Below are positions 15,253 through 22,471 of a DNA stretch of 33,085 bases, piece by piece. A program made the translations under genes and the position numbers. The stretch covers positions 1 to 33,085 of IMG/VR virus record IMGVR_UViG_3300037488_002251. The stretch is one strand, 5' to 3'. Each line of letters begins with the position of its first letter. Positions within the stretch are counted from its first letter, which is position 1. The notes beneath the pieces were generated by a model. That model was not told the DNA's origin. It was given only the letters and a program-made list of their open reading frames with translations, and did not search any database. The DNA is from a virus.

Positions 15253-15636
15253 ATGGTTCGCATTAGCAATTCCCCGTGTAGTTTGACCTTCAACCCTGCC
15301 GCACGCGAGAACGGCTATGACTTCAAGGCCGCGTGGGTCGTTCCGGAGTGGGGCCAGATTACCGTGGGCCAGTGGACGAATTTGCTGCTGTTTACCCACC
15401 CGTCGCTATTGTACTCGCCCCGCCCGGAAGCCGCACAGGCGGCCAAAAAGCGGCTCGGCACAACCCAGTGCGTGTATAGGTTCAATGTGGTGGACCGAAA
15501 CGGCAAAAGCCTGCGGATGTCAGCGACATTGGGTACAAAATCGTTTTACAAGTGGACGTGGTTCGAGTGCTTCATCAAGAGTCCGTTTTTGCGGGTGTGC
15601 GCGAAGCTCAAGAACCGGAGATTACGCCACAAATGA
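15253..15636 (+). CDS. unknown protein
   Basis: This 127-residue protein has an aromatic middle (WVVPEWGQITVGQWTNLLLF) and a basic C-terminus (CAKLKNRRLRHK). I recognise no family. ATG 15253 has GAGG five bases upstream at 15244-15247; a GTG at 15247 is in frame but overlaps that ribosome site. The stop overlaps the HNH gene start (ATGA at 15633), so the two are probably translated together. Confidence 0.6.
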   Translation: MVRISNSPCSLTFNPAARENGYDFKAAWVVPEWGQITVGQWTNLLLFTHPSLLYSPRPEAAQAAKKRLGTTQCVYRFNVVDRNGKSLRMSATLGTKSFYKWTWFECFIKSPFLRVCAKLKNRRLRHK

Positions 15637-16238
15637 GCCAAAAACGAACAATTAAGTGCGGTCGGCTGGTTCGCGGCCCAAACGGTCGCTACCTCTGTCG
15701 TTATTGCGGGACGGAAGTCCCGCCGTCGCGCAAGACGTTCTGTTCGGAGGCGTGTATCCACGAGTGGAAGCTCCGGTCGGACCCCGGCTATGCCAAGACC
15801 AAGGTGTACCGCCGGGACAATGGAATCTGTTGCCTGTGCGGGCTCGACACCGACGCCCTGACCGACCAATTCAACAAATGCAAGATGGCCTTCGAGAAGA
15901 AGCTCGGGCACTTCTTGCTGCTCTCGGTGCAGCCGAACCGCGCGATCGATAAAATCAAAGAGCTGATCGCGGCTGGCACGTTCACGCCAGCCGCCGAGAC
16001 GAAAATGGTGGAGTGGATCGATCTGATCGTCAAGTACCCGTGGGCCCACAAGGCACTCCGAGGTACGAGAAGGTGCCTGTGGGACATGGACCACACGACG
16101 CCGGTCATTGAGGATGGTGGCCAGTGCGGGCTCGATAACCTAAGAACCCTTTGTATCGCCTGCCATCTAGTTGAAACGCAATTGTTGCGGAAACGTCTCC
16201 GCGATAAAAAAGTGTTGACTCTGGAGCCCATTCTGTGA
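15633..16238 (+). CDS. HNH endonuclease resembling the ZRANB3-type HNH module
   Basis: This 201-residue nuclease has a Cys-rich front end: CRYCG at 22-26, then PPSRKTFCSEACIHEWKLRSDPGY at 30-53 and RRDNGICCLCGLD at 60-72. The catalytic part is at 151-181: DMDHTTPVIE, LDNLRTLCIACH. The combination of a treble-clef front end, HEWKLRSD and LDNLRTLC resembles the HNH module fused to SNF2 helicases in eukaryotic ZRANB3 and found alone in bacteria. It would cut DNA, possibly branched or forked DNA. An 80-residue helical insertion lies between the two halves. It ends the operon just before a strong terminator. Confidence 0.8.
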   Translation: MSQKRTIKCGRLVRGPNGRYLCRYCGTEVPPSRKTFCSEACIHEWKLRSDPGYAKTKVYRRDNGICCLCGLDTDALTDQFNKCKMAFEKKLGHFLLLSVQPNRAIDKIKELIAAGTFTPAAETKMVEWIDLIVKYPWAHKALRGTRRCLWDMDHTTPVIEDGGQCGLDNLRTLCIACHLVETQLLRKRLRDKKVLTLEPIL

Positions 16239-16279
16239 TGTACTAGGAATGTGGTGGTCTTTTGTTTGTGTTGGTCTCT

Positions 16280-16309
16280 GGGAGGGTTACTCGGTAACCC
16301 TCCCTTTTT
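16280..16309 (+). terminator. perfect intrinsic terminator
   Basis: GGGAGGGTTAC at 16280-16290 pairs perfectly with GTAACCCTCCC at 16294-16304 around a TCG loop, followed by TTTTT. It ends the operon from 13758 to the HNH gene. Confidence 0.92.
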
Positions 16310-16312
16310 CTA

Positions 16313-16341
16313 TTGACCTTGCCTCTAACCCACGGTACAAT
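16313..16341 (+). promoter_or_regulatory. sigma70-type promoter
   Basis: TTGACC at 16313-16318 and TACAAT at 16336-16341 are 17 bases apart, directly after the terminator and 22 bases before the ATG at 16364. It drives the operon ending in the Mu gpF-like gene. Confidence 0.85.
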
Positions 16342-16363
16342 ATAGATAAGTAGAGGAGATTTT

Positions 16364-16690
16364 ATGGGCATCATGGGGAATGGCGGGCGGCGCCCGTTGC
16401 GGGAACTGTACGCATTCGATACACCGACGGCGAAACAGGCGGTTTCCGAATCGGAGTTCCAAGAAACCCATTATATCTGCACCTTTACCAAAAGGATCGC
16501 CGATGCGGTCAGGGAAATGGTCGATGCCACCCCCGACGAAACCGAGACCATGGCCGTCGCGGCCGTCGCGCTGATGTCATCCGCTGGCGAACTTATCGGG
16601 TTACTCGGGGAGTACGACCGGCAGCTTGCCGACCGGGCGCTGGAACTTGGGCTTAACAGATTCGACACGAAACGGAAGGAGCTGGTATGA
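16364..16690 (+). CDS. small unknown helical protein
   Basis: This 108-residue protein is helical, with a hydrophobic helix near residues 62-85 (VAAVALMSSAGELIGLLGEY) that is too polar to be a clear membrane span. AGAGGAGA lies just upstream of ATG 16364. It is the first gene behind a strong promoter, and its stop overlaps the next start (ATGA at 16687). Function unknown. Confidence 0.65.
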   Translation: MGIMGNGGRRPLRELYAFDTPTAKQAVSESEFQETHYICTFTKRIADAVREMVDATPDETETMAVAAVALMSSAGELIGLLGEYDRQLADRALELGLNRFDTKRKELV

Positions 16691-16965
16691 CAGACACGAA
16701 TATCGACCTAGAAAAAGCTGGCCTTATCGGAAACGCGGAAGAGGCGGAACGACGGGTGACCAGCAACGAGGAGTTCCTCGAACGAATTGATCAGGCACTC
16801 GCTGGATTCATGTTTGCTGTTCACACATTGACGGAACGGGTCGGTCGGTGTGAATTGTACCTGTCGTACTTTCTCCAAAAAGACCCCGTACTGGCGGCAA
16901 AAATTGCTGCTATGGCGAATGTCGCCGAGATAGGAACGGAGCCCAATGAGGGAACAGAAAAGTAA
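16687..16965 (+). CDS. small unknown helical protein
   Basis: This 92-residue protein is predicted helical throughout, with a heptad-like stretch (ERVGRCELYLSYFL). No recognised family. The start ATG is coupled to the previous stop (ATGA), and the following gene starts at 16946, 20 bases inside its end. The tight packing suggests the three proteins are made together with the head protein at 17547. Confidence 0.6.
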   Translation: MTDTNIDLEKAGLIGNAEEAERRVTSNEEFLERIDQALAGFMFAVHTLTERVGRCELYLSYFLQKDPVLAAKIAAMANVAEIGTEPNEGTEK

Positions 16966-17590
16966 ATTTAGTGAGGTTTGCCCCCGCCGACTCGACGGCC
17001 CCCCGTGTGAGGCGTGCCCGGCCGCTCTGGAGAGGATCAGCGCGATCAAGGCCGAGGGGCCGATATCAAAGTGTCGAGTTGAGGTCGACACTTTGCCCGG
17101 TTGCCCGTGGTACATCGCAAGCTCTGATTGTAGCTACTGTTTTTGGGTCTACGCCCAAACGCTTCACGGTTCGCCTGCGTCCGACAAGGAAATCTGCGAC
17201 CTCGTCCTCATCAACGCACAAAGCCTCGGAAAGATCATAGAATCGGCGCTCGAGACATTGCGGCTCCCAGAGCACCGAGAGCTTCTGATTGCGCTGATGG
17301 AAACGGTGGCTGATCTGTGCGGGGGCGCCCAAGGGCTCGACCTCACCATGTACCTGCCGGCCGAATACAAGACGGCCATCACGGACGCCGTGGCGCTGCC
17401 GCCCACAGTGACGCCAGAGGGCCCAACCGTCAAGAGAAAGCACCCCACTGGCCTGCCGCTTCACCGCGACGGGCAAAAGGTCGACCTGTACGGACTCTAT
17501 TCGCGCAAATCGTTAGGGGTCGTTCACGAAGAGAAAATGAAACAAGATGAAAAAACTGACACCGATAAGAAAAATACTGAAGAAGGATGA
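16946..17590 (+). CDS. unknown protein with Cys-rich N-terminus
   Basis: This 214-residue protein has cysteines in CPRRLDGPPCEACPAAL (residues 12-28), KCRVE, GCPWY and DCSYCFW (to about 66), which could form one or two zinc sites. Residues 80-150 are helical. The C-terminus is Lys- and Glu-rich (KMKQDEKTDTDKKNTEEG). The gene overlaps its neighbours at both ends: 20 bases upstream and 44 bases downstream, in different frames. The function is unknown. Because it sits beside the gpF-like gene it may be a head-related accessory protein, but the sequence does not show this. Confidence 0.6.
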   Translation: MREQKSKFSEVCPRRLDGPPCEACPAALERISAIKAEGPISKCRVEVDTLPGCPWYIASSDCSYCFWVYAQTLHGSPASDKEICDLVLINAQSLGKIIESALETLRLPEHRELLIALMETVADLCGGAQGLDLTMYLPAEYKTAITDAVALPPTVTPEGPTVKRKHPTGLPLHRDGQKVDLYGLYSRKSLGVVHEEKMKQDEKTDTDKKNTEEG

Positions 17591-18650
17591 TCTGGCACAC
17601 GGCAGACATGTCGATTTCCTTGAAACAATCGAGGAAATGTCGATGAAGGCGTTCGACCATGTGATGGACCGGATGGTACGGGCAATCATCGCGCGGCTGA
17701 AGCAGCCTGCGACCGCCACGCTCAAAAAGGCGGACGATCTGAAGCGCGGGTGGACCGGCGCAATCCCGAAGGCCGATCTGGATATCGGCAGCACCATCGA
17801 CGAGTTGATGGAACAGTACACGTCGGCGCTCCGGTGGATTCTGCTTGGTGACGCGGCTGGCCGCGACGCCCGCGTCTCAGCAAAGCTGATGGGTCTGGAA
17901 GAGTTTGTGGTGCCCGGTATCGTGCCGGCCGCCTACATGGATTCGCTCGACACCCATCGTCAACATTACGAGGACATCTTTGGAACCGAGCCGGCCCCAA
18001 TCAACAAGGGCCTGATAGGAGCATCGCTCAAGCAAATCTCGACCCGAACTGGTCGATTCATGGACGAGGCCGAGATCAAGATGCAGAACAGGCTCGTGGA
18101 GGTCGTCGAGGTGGCTATACGGGCAGCCCACGAAGCCACCATAGCGTCGATCCACCAGACCGCCCATGACCTCATGGGTGAAGGGGCAAAGCCCAAGGCG
18201 GCCCTTGACGAGGCGATCGAGCAGGACGCCCCCGGTAAGATTCCGGTTGCCGGCATTTCCCGCGCCCTCAAGGAAGCGATCGAGCGGTATCGCCCCGAAT
18301 GGCAGTTGATGACCCGCACCGACACCAATTTGGCGTCGGCGGTCGGCACCCACCAGTCGCTGGTCGAGACGTTCGGGCGCCAAGACGACACCCTGCGGAT
18401 CGCGTGGTTCGCGTTCCGGGACGAGAAGACATGTAATTTCTGTTCGGTCGCGGCCCGCCGACTAGACGGGTCATTCAAGATTTACCAAATCAGCGACTTC
18501 CAGCCCGCCGGCTTCAACCTGTCGCTCAAAAAGAAGGATTGGGTTCTGTCGATTCCGCCAGCCCACTACAATTGCCGGTGCCAGCTCATTTACATTCCGC
18601 CCGGGTTCGACATCGACGACAACGGCAACATCAGACCCAAGGCCGCGTAA
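17547..18650 (+). CDS. Mu gpF-like minor head / head morphogenesis protein
   Basis: This 367-residue protein has the hallmark C-terminal part of the Mu gpF family, which helps assemble the head near the portal. The segment RTDTNLASAVGTHQSLVETFG at 257-277 is followed by AWFAFRDEKTCNFCSVAARRLDGS at 286-309 and the closing PPAHYNCRCQLIYIPPG at 337-353. The Cys and His residues (CNFC, H340, CRC) probably bind metal. The first 250 residues are helical and unassigned. Its length is usual for the family, although here it lies far from the portal gene (about 8 kb). It starts at ATG 17547, inside the previous ORF, and ends two bases before the convergent gene. Confidence 0.85.
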   Translation: MKKLTPIRKILKKDDLAHGRHVDFLETIEEMSMKAFDHVMDRMVRAIIARLKQPATATLKKADDLKRGWTGAIPKADLDIGSTIDELMEQYTSALRWILLGDAAGRDARVSAKLMGLEEFVVPGIVPAAYMDSLDTHRQHYEDIFGTEPAPINKGLIGASLKQISTRTGRFMDEAEIKMQNRLVEVVEVAIRAAHEATIASIHQTAHDLMGEGAKPKAALDEAIEQDAPGKIPVAGISRALKEAIERYRPEWQLMTRTDTNLASAVGTHQSLVETFGRQDDTLRIAWFAFRDEKTCNFCSVAARRLDGSFKIYQISDFQPAGFNLSLKKKDWVLSIPPAHYNCRCQLIYIPPGFDIDDNGNIRPKAA

Positions 18651-18652
18651 CA

Positions 18653-18871
18653 TTAGGCTTTACCAGTGATGACCTTGTAGCAGTTTACCGATTCCAGAGT
18701 GTCTGCGGAAAAGCGGTAAGCTGCCCCGTCCTCTCCCTTGAGCCACACGGACTCGCTGCTGTACTTTGTCAGCCGATAGATGCTCTCGGTCCCGTCGTCG
18801 TTTTCGACGGTAATGTTGTCGCCGATATCAATCCCGTCGCTATCGACCAACAAGTCCCATTCGTTTCTCAT
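18653..18871 (-). CDS. small acidic protein of the minus-strand operon
   Basis: This 72-residue protein has a beta-rich middle (GDNITVENDDGTESIYRLTKYSS and VWLKGEDGAAYRFSAD) and a Val/Lys-rich end. No family recognised; a small SH3-like or OB-like fold is possible from the pattern but not shown. The ATG complement is at 18869-18871, with GGGGGA just before it on the minus strand. It lies 13 bases downstream of the helicase, so the two form one operon. It converges with the gpF-like gene, only two bases away. Confidence 0.6.
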   Translation of the reverse strand: MRNEWDLLVDSDGIDIGDNITVENDDGTESIYRLTKYSSESVWLKGEDGAAYRFSADTLESVNCYKVITGKA

Positions 18872-18884
18872 CGCTTCCCCCGGT

Positions 18885-20414
18885 TCATAAGTTGACGACT
18901 CTGTGGTTGTCCGGGTTGATTTTATCAAAGAGTGCTCGTCGCTTCTCTCCAGCTCGCTCAAATTGCCCATATCCCCTGATCTCGAAGTTGATGACGACCG
19001 CATTGGTTTTTCCCTCAAGTAGACGAAGTACGCGCCCGAGCGCCTGCAACGTAACAATATCGCTAGAATTCTGGGTACACAGGAACAGCATATCGGCACT
19101 CGGTATGTCCAAACCCTCTGATATTAATGAAGAATTGGCCAATAAGATGCGCTCCTCGCCCTTCTTGAACCGATAGATGGGCGCTTTTGATTTCTTGCCG
19201 GCCTGCGCGGACGCTACATTCATCTCGATCGAGTCCTTACAGAACTCGCGCAACCGTTTGCACGACTCGACCGTCTTGTAGACAATGATGGGGCGCCGGC
19301 CCTTCGCGAGTCCGGCGGCCAACTTCTCGCGCAAGAACACCATCGATTCGTAGCAGTTGGCTAGGATTTTGTAGGCGCTGGCGGCAGGGACATGGTCGGG
19401 CAGGTGAATCTTCTTGCCCTTGTTCGCCCCGTAGGTCCAAATCGGATTGATGACGACCGTGAAGACATGGAACGGCGAAAGCCAGTTGTTCTCGATGCCC
19501 CACCTAACGTCGCGAGAATACACGATTGGCCCGACAAATGCGTGGATTGCCATGTCGAGGCCGTCCGACCTGAATGCCGTGGCCGTGAAGCTGTAGACGT
19601 ACTCGGCCTCGCTCGCGCCCGCCAACAGCCGCATCCATGTCGCCGCCGGACTGTGATGGGCCTCGTCCAGCAAGACGACGTGGGGAATGTCCGAGAACCC
19701 TTGGGCCGACTGGATGGTCGTGACCAAGATGTCCCAACCGGGCTTGGCCTGTCGACCACCGCCCTGCGCGGTCGTATTTTCGTGCAACCCCTTCATTTCA
19801 TCAAGCATTTGGATAACTAACAGCTCGGTTGGCACGACAATCATGACCCGCTTGCCGGCCTTGACACCGGCAAGCGCAATCGACTCAATTAATTTGGACT
19901 TGCCCAGACCGGTCGCCAGTTCGATAACCCCGCGTTTATGCTTATAAAGTTCATTTAAGGCTTCAACTTGGTATGGGCGCGTCTCGCACGCCGGCAGGAT
20001 ATAGGGGGCCAACTGGGTGTTGACGTGCTCGTTGCCGACAATCGACGCGCAAAGGAACCACATGCCCGGCGGGATGACCAAATGCTCGTCCTCTTCGGTA
20101 TAGAGGTAAATGATCTGATTCGGTTCCAACTCGGCGAGATCGCCAGACAATTTCTCGATCTTGTCTAGCGCGATCTGGAGTTTCTTGGCGGCATCGCTGC
20201 TATCCGCGAACTGCGAATTCCTAATGGAATCGCGGACTTCGGCCCAGTGGGTGATCTTTTTCTTGAGGTGGCGGACTTGCCAGATCACCCCTTCGTCCCG
20301 AATCGTCAACGCTTTTTTGATTTGGGCGAGGTTCGGGCCGGTCACCAACAATTCCATGTTGGATCGGTAGCGGCCAACGGTCCCGGGTATGACATCGAAA
20401 TTGATTTTCCTCAC
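18885..20414 (-). CDS. SF2 DEAH-box DNA helicase (UvsW/RadD-like)
   Basis: This 509-residue helicase starts with GTG at 20414-20412, with a perfect AGGAGG (complement of 20419-20424) four bases before it. Motifs in order: Walker A ATGLGKS with Lys172, the DEAH box at 250-253 (LLDEAHH), FTATA near 276 (motif III), EGLDIPSADMLFL near 433-445 (motif V) and LQALGRVLR near 456-464 (motif VI). The Q-motif-like RPYQ precedes Walker A. The long N-terminal region (about 150 residues) is not a recognised nuclease. T4 UvsW-like helicases unwind branches and promote strand exchange; a similar role in recombination or replication restart is likely. It is the only clear enzyme read from the minus strand. 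Confidence 0.85.
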   Translation of the reverse strand: MRKINFDVIPGTVGRYRSNMELLVTGPNLAQIKKALTIRDEGVIWQVRHLKKKITHWAEVRDSIRNSQFADSSDAAKKLQIALDKIEKLSGDLAELEPNQIIYLYTEEDEHLVIPPGMWFLCASIVGNEHVNTQLAPYILPACETRPYQVEALNELYKHKRGVIELATGLGKSKLIESIALAGVKAGKRVMIVVPTELLVIQMLDEMKGLHENTTAQGGGRQAKPGWDILVTTIQSAQGFSDIPHVVLLDEAHHSPAATWMRLLAGASEAEYVYSFTATAFRSDGLDMAIHAFVGPIVYSRDVRWGIENNWLSPFHVFTVVINPIWTYGANKGKKIHLPDHVPAASAYKILANCYESMVFLREKLAAGLAKGRRPIIVYKTVESCKRLREFCKDSIEMNVASAQAGKKSKAPIYRFKKGEERILLANSSLISEGLDIPSADMLFLCTQNSSDIVTLQALGRVLRLLEGKTNAVVINFEIRGYGQFERAGEKRRALFDKINPDNHRVVNL

Positions 20415-20444
20415 AAAACCTCCTGTCTCCACACCACTTACTCC

Positions 20445-20473
20445 ACCGTACAACAACTTGACCTTCTCGTCAA
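20445..20473 (-). promoter_or_regulatory. possible minus-strand promoter for the helicase
   Basis: On the minus strand TTGACG (complement of 20468-20473) is followed 17 bases later by TACGGT (complement of 20445-20450). The -35 overlaps that of the plus-strand promoter, in a palindrome TTGACCTTCTCGTCAA with six central bases outside the matching arms. The -10 is weak, so a moderate call. Confidence 0.45.
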
Positions 20474-20485
20474 TCAGTGTAAAAT
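20458..20485 (+). promoter_or_regulatory. sigma70-type promoter, divergent from the helicase
   Basis: TTGACC at 20458-20463 and TAAAAT at 20480-20485 have 16-base spacing, just before GGAGGG and the ATG at 20506. Its -35 shares a palindrome with the minus-strand promoter, so both directions compete for one RNA polymerase site. Confidence 0.65.
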
Positions 20486-20505
20486 TGAAATATGGAGGGA
20501 CTGGA

Positions 20506-20910
20506 ATGCTAACAGCAGACATTGGCTACTTCCTGAGAGATTACAGCAATTTCCCGTGGGGCGTCATGGGGATCGATTTCCCCGGTGTCGGACCACTCAT
20601 CTGCTACATGTGCCGGGCGGCGCGCACGTTTTGCCCCGCCGACGAGTGCAAATACATGAATTCGATGACCCATTCGGACTTAGACCGTTTCGGGCTCGAC
20701 CCGGCCGCCAAAACGATCCATTCGATCCATGATTTTGTAGACGCGACAGGCGAACCCGGCACCGCTCAAGGCAAGGCCAGAGCCATGGTGGACTGGCTTC
20801 GCCGCCAGCAGGACTTCAAGGTTCTATTACAACAGCAGCTTGACGCACTATATAGGAATGGGGTATTATCAATAGAAGAAGGACTTTCTACTAGGAGCGG
20901 CCGTGACTAA
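20506..20910 (+). CDS. unknown Cys-containing protein
   Basis: This 134-residue protein starts at ATG 20506 with GGAGGG at 20493-20498. Its front part has CYMCRAARTFCPADEC (residues about 33-48), a four-cysteine cluster that could bind a metal or an iron-sulfur cluster. The rest is helical and charged, with RRQQDFKVLLQQQLDAL near the end. No family is recognised. It is divergent from the helicase across a shared promoter region and leads the operon that contains ClpP. Confidence 0.6.
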   Translation: MLTADIGYFLRDYSNFPWGVMGIDFPGVGPLICYMCRAARTFCPADECKYMNSMTHSDLDRFGLDPAAKTIHSIHDFVDATGEPGTAQGKARAMVDWLRRQQDFKVLLQQQLDALYRNGVLSIEEGLSTRSGRD

Positions 20911-21157
20911 GAAATTTTTTGTATATTTCAAGAATTCGCCCGCTGCCTTAGATTCATTTGTAAGGCAAGACGGCCACATGACGATCATGAAGGATGGGGT
21001 CAGGCCGATGGGCGCGACTCGGGCCGCCCGACTGACGGTGTTGGTGAATGAGGTCTCAGTGGTGTCCGACCGAGATCGCGAGCGCAACCTCGTGAATCTA
21101 TTGGACGAACTCCAATCCAGCGGCCAGATCATAATGTACAATCGGGGCGTTATATGA
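20903..21157 (+). CDS. small unknown protein
   Basis: This 84-residue protein starts with GTG at 20903, with AGGAG five bases upstream, and overlaps the end of the previous gene by 8 bases. It has a beta strand (KFFVYFKNSP) at the start and a charged helix (DRDRERNLVNLLDELQSS) near the end. Function unknown. The stop overlaps the ClpP start (ATGA at 21154), suggesting it is co-translated with, and may act beside, the protease. Confidence 0.6.
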   Translation: MTKKFFVYFKNSPAALDSFVRQDGHMTIMKDGVRPMGATRAARLTVLVNEVSVVSDRDRERNLVNLLDELQSSGQIIMYNRGVI

Positions 21158-21792
21158 GCACCATGAGGCACAGGAAGCCGAAGGAACCGAAGGCCGACCG
21201 GCGAGAGGAATTGGCGTATTGGTTCAATAATGACATGCACCTGACTAATAGGCTCGTTTATCTCGGGAGTCCGGGTCGCGACAACGACGAATCCACTTGT
21301 GTGACAGGAGCGGTTTCGGCCACAATAATGAAGGGTTTGCTCGCGCTCGAAACCGAAGACCCGACCAAGCCCATCAGCATTATAATGAACACGACCGGCG
21401 GCGTCCTGTACGACGCAATGGCCATCTACGACATGATAAAGGCGATTTCGTGTCCGATCGTCGTCAGGGCGTTCGGGGCGTGCATGTCGGCCGGGACCAT
21501 CATCCTTCAGGCCGCAGATGAGCGCGTCTTGGCCCCGAATGTATCGTTCATGATCCACGACGGAACGGATGGGTACGACGGGGGCGCGCGAGACTTCGAG
21601 CGGTGGGGCGTCGAGTGCAAGCGCCAACGATTCAAGATGTATGAGATTTTTGCTCAACGGTCCGGCAGGCCGGTTAAATTTTGGGAGAAAGTGTGCGTGA
21701 ACGACTCGATCATGTCTGCCGAGAAGGCGATTGAACTGGGGCTGGCAGACCGAATCCTTGAGTGCCCACAGACCAAACGTCCGCAAACTTAA
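21154..21792 (+). CDS. ClpP-family serine protease
   Basis: This 212-residue protein has the ClpP (peptidase S14) core with the full catalytic triad in family order. Ser112 is in GACMSAGTIIL, His135 in SFMIHDG and Asp184 in VNDSIMSAEKA. The usual start of the fold is LVYLGSP near 35, with ISIIMNTTGG at 74-83. ClpP forms a barrel that degrades proteins fed by a Clp ATPase; some phages use relatives as prohead proteases or to process host proteins. No portal or capsid protein is adjacent, so a general or regulatory protease role is equally likely. The N-terminus (residues 1-25) is basic and extra to the usual family start. ATG is coupled to the previous stop. Confidence 0.88.
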   Translation: MSTMRHRKPKEPKADRREELAYWFNNDMHLTNRLVYLGSPGRDNDESTCVTGAVSATIMKGLLALETEDPTKPISIIMNTTGGVLYDAMAIYDMIKAISCPIVVRAFGACMSAGTIILQAADERVLAPNVSFMIHDGTDGYDGGARDFERWGVECKRQRFKMYEIFAQRSGRPVKFWEKVCVNDSIMSAEKAIELGLADRILECPQTKRPQT

Positions 21793-21801
21793 TGAGATTT
21801 T

Positions 21802-22233
21802 GTGCGAGTCTTTTTAAACAGTAAGTCATGGGTATTGTTGAGTTTAGTTCTTGGATTTGGTATTACTGGATTTACGCAACCACGTCAGTATCACGACCCC
21901 CGCCTTGGCCCATACATCCGATTCTTCGAGCAAACGTGCGGCATGTCTGCCGCCTCTGTAGCGATCGTCCTCATGCCAACCGAATTGGCAGACAAGGAAT
22001 TTGTCGGGCTGTACGACCGGCAAAACAACAGAATCGAGTTGGCGGCCCCGTACTGGAGGGGCGCCGACGTAGTAATGAGGTATGAACTGGTCCTCCACGA
22101 ACTCGGGCACGCCGTTTTAAATAAGGGCCACTCGTCAGACAAGAAGGCTATCATGCACGAATTCTTGCCGAACGTGAAGGTGCTCGACCCTGCCCGCCTG
22201 AAGGAACTTTGCACTCCCGATATATCCCCTTGA
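21802..22233 (+). CDS. exported zincin-like metalloprotease candidate
   Basis: This 143-residue protein has a hydrophobic N-terminus (WVLLSLVLGFGITGF, residues 10-24), a likely signal peptide or membrane anchor. The active-site motif HELGH at 99-103 is followed by His110, and an IMH at 117-119 that may serve as the Met-turn. This resembles metzincins (HExxHxxGxxH), but with one extra residue before the third His, so the metal site is a variant. It would act outside the cytoplasm, possibly on the cell envelope. The start is GTG 21802 with only a weak ribosome site; no better start is in frame. It is the gene before the tRNA and its promoter. Confidence 0.6.
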   Translation: MRVFLNSKSWVLLSLVLGFGITGFTQPRQYHDPRLGPYIRFFEQTCGMSAASVAIVLMPTELADKEFVGLYDRQNNRIELAAPYWRGADVVMRYELVLHELGHAVLNKGHSSDKKAIMHEFLPNVKVLDPARLKELCTPDISP

Positions 22234-22258
22234 CAACGTCCGCGCCGTGCCGTAAGAT
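22230..22258 (+). promoter_or_regulatory. strong sigma70-type promoter for the tRNA
   Basis: TTGACA at 22230-22235 and TAAGAT at 22253-22258 have 17-base spacing and stand directly before the tRNA gene at 22266. The -35 starts just before the stop codon of the previous gene. Confidence 0.85.
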
Positions 22259-22265
22259 GAAATTT

Positions 22266-22340
22266 GCGGCATGGTGAAACGGTATCATGTCGGGGCTCAT
22301 AACCCCGGGTTCCGAGTTCGATTCTCGGTGCCGCTACCAC
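22266..22340 (+). tRNA. tRNA with CAU anticodon (Met-type, initiator-like features)
   Basis: The cloverleaf folds with a six-pair acceptor (TGCGGCA with TGCCGCT, leaving a T1-T72 mismatch), D-stem GTGA/TCAT and anticodon stem CGGGG/CCCCG with loop CTCATAA (anticodon CAT). The T-arm is CCGAG-TTCGATT-CTCGG, and A73 and an encoded CCA complete it. The mismatch at 1-72 and the run of G:C pairs in the anticodon stem are hallmarks of initiator tRNA. The T11:A24 pair is more like elongators. tRNA-Ile2 with a modified CAU is a further possibility. The junction before the anticodon stem has one extra base and the variable loop is four bases. Confidence 0.9.
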
Positions 22341-22397
22341 CTCCCCGCTGACTTACCTAATAAAATCACGAAGTTGAAAAAAAGTTTGATCGGGGGC

Positions 22398-22424
22398 TAA
22401 AGTTTTTCCGAGAAATGCCGATAA
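22398..22424 (+). promoter_or_regulatory. perfect sigma28 (FliA) promoter, copy B
   Basis: TAAAGTTT at 22398-22405 and GCCGATAA at 22417-22424 with 11 bases between. It lies 47 bases before the ATG at 22472. Bases around it (GGGCTAAAGTTTT, GATAAGGG, TAT) are also shared with copy C at 25567. Confidence 0.88.
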
Positions 22425-22471
22425 GGGTTATGTGAGTCGAGAGACGGTAAACATCAAAAAGGGGATACACC

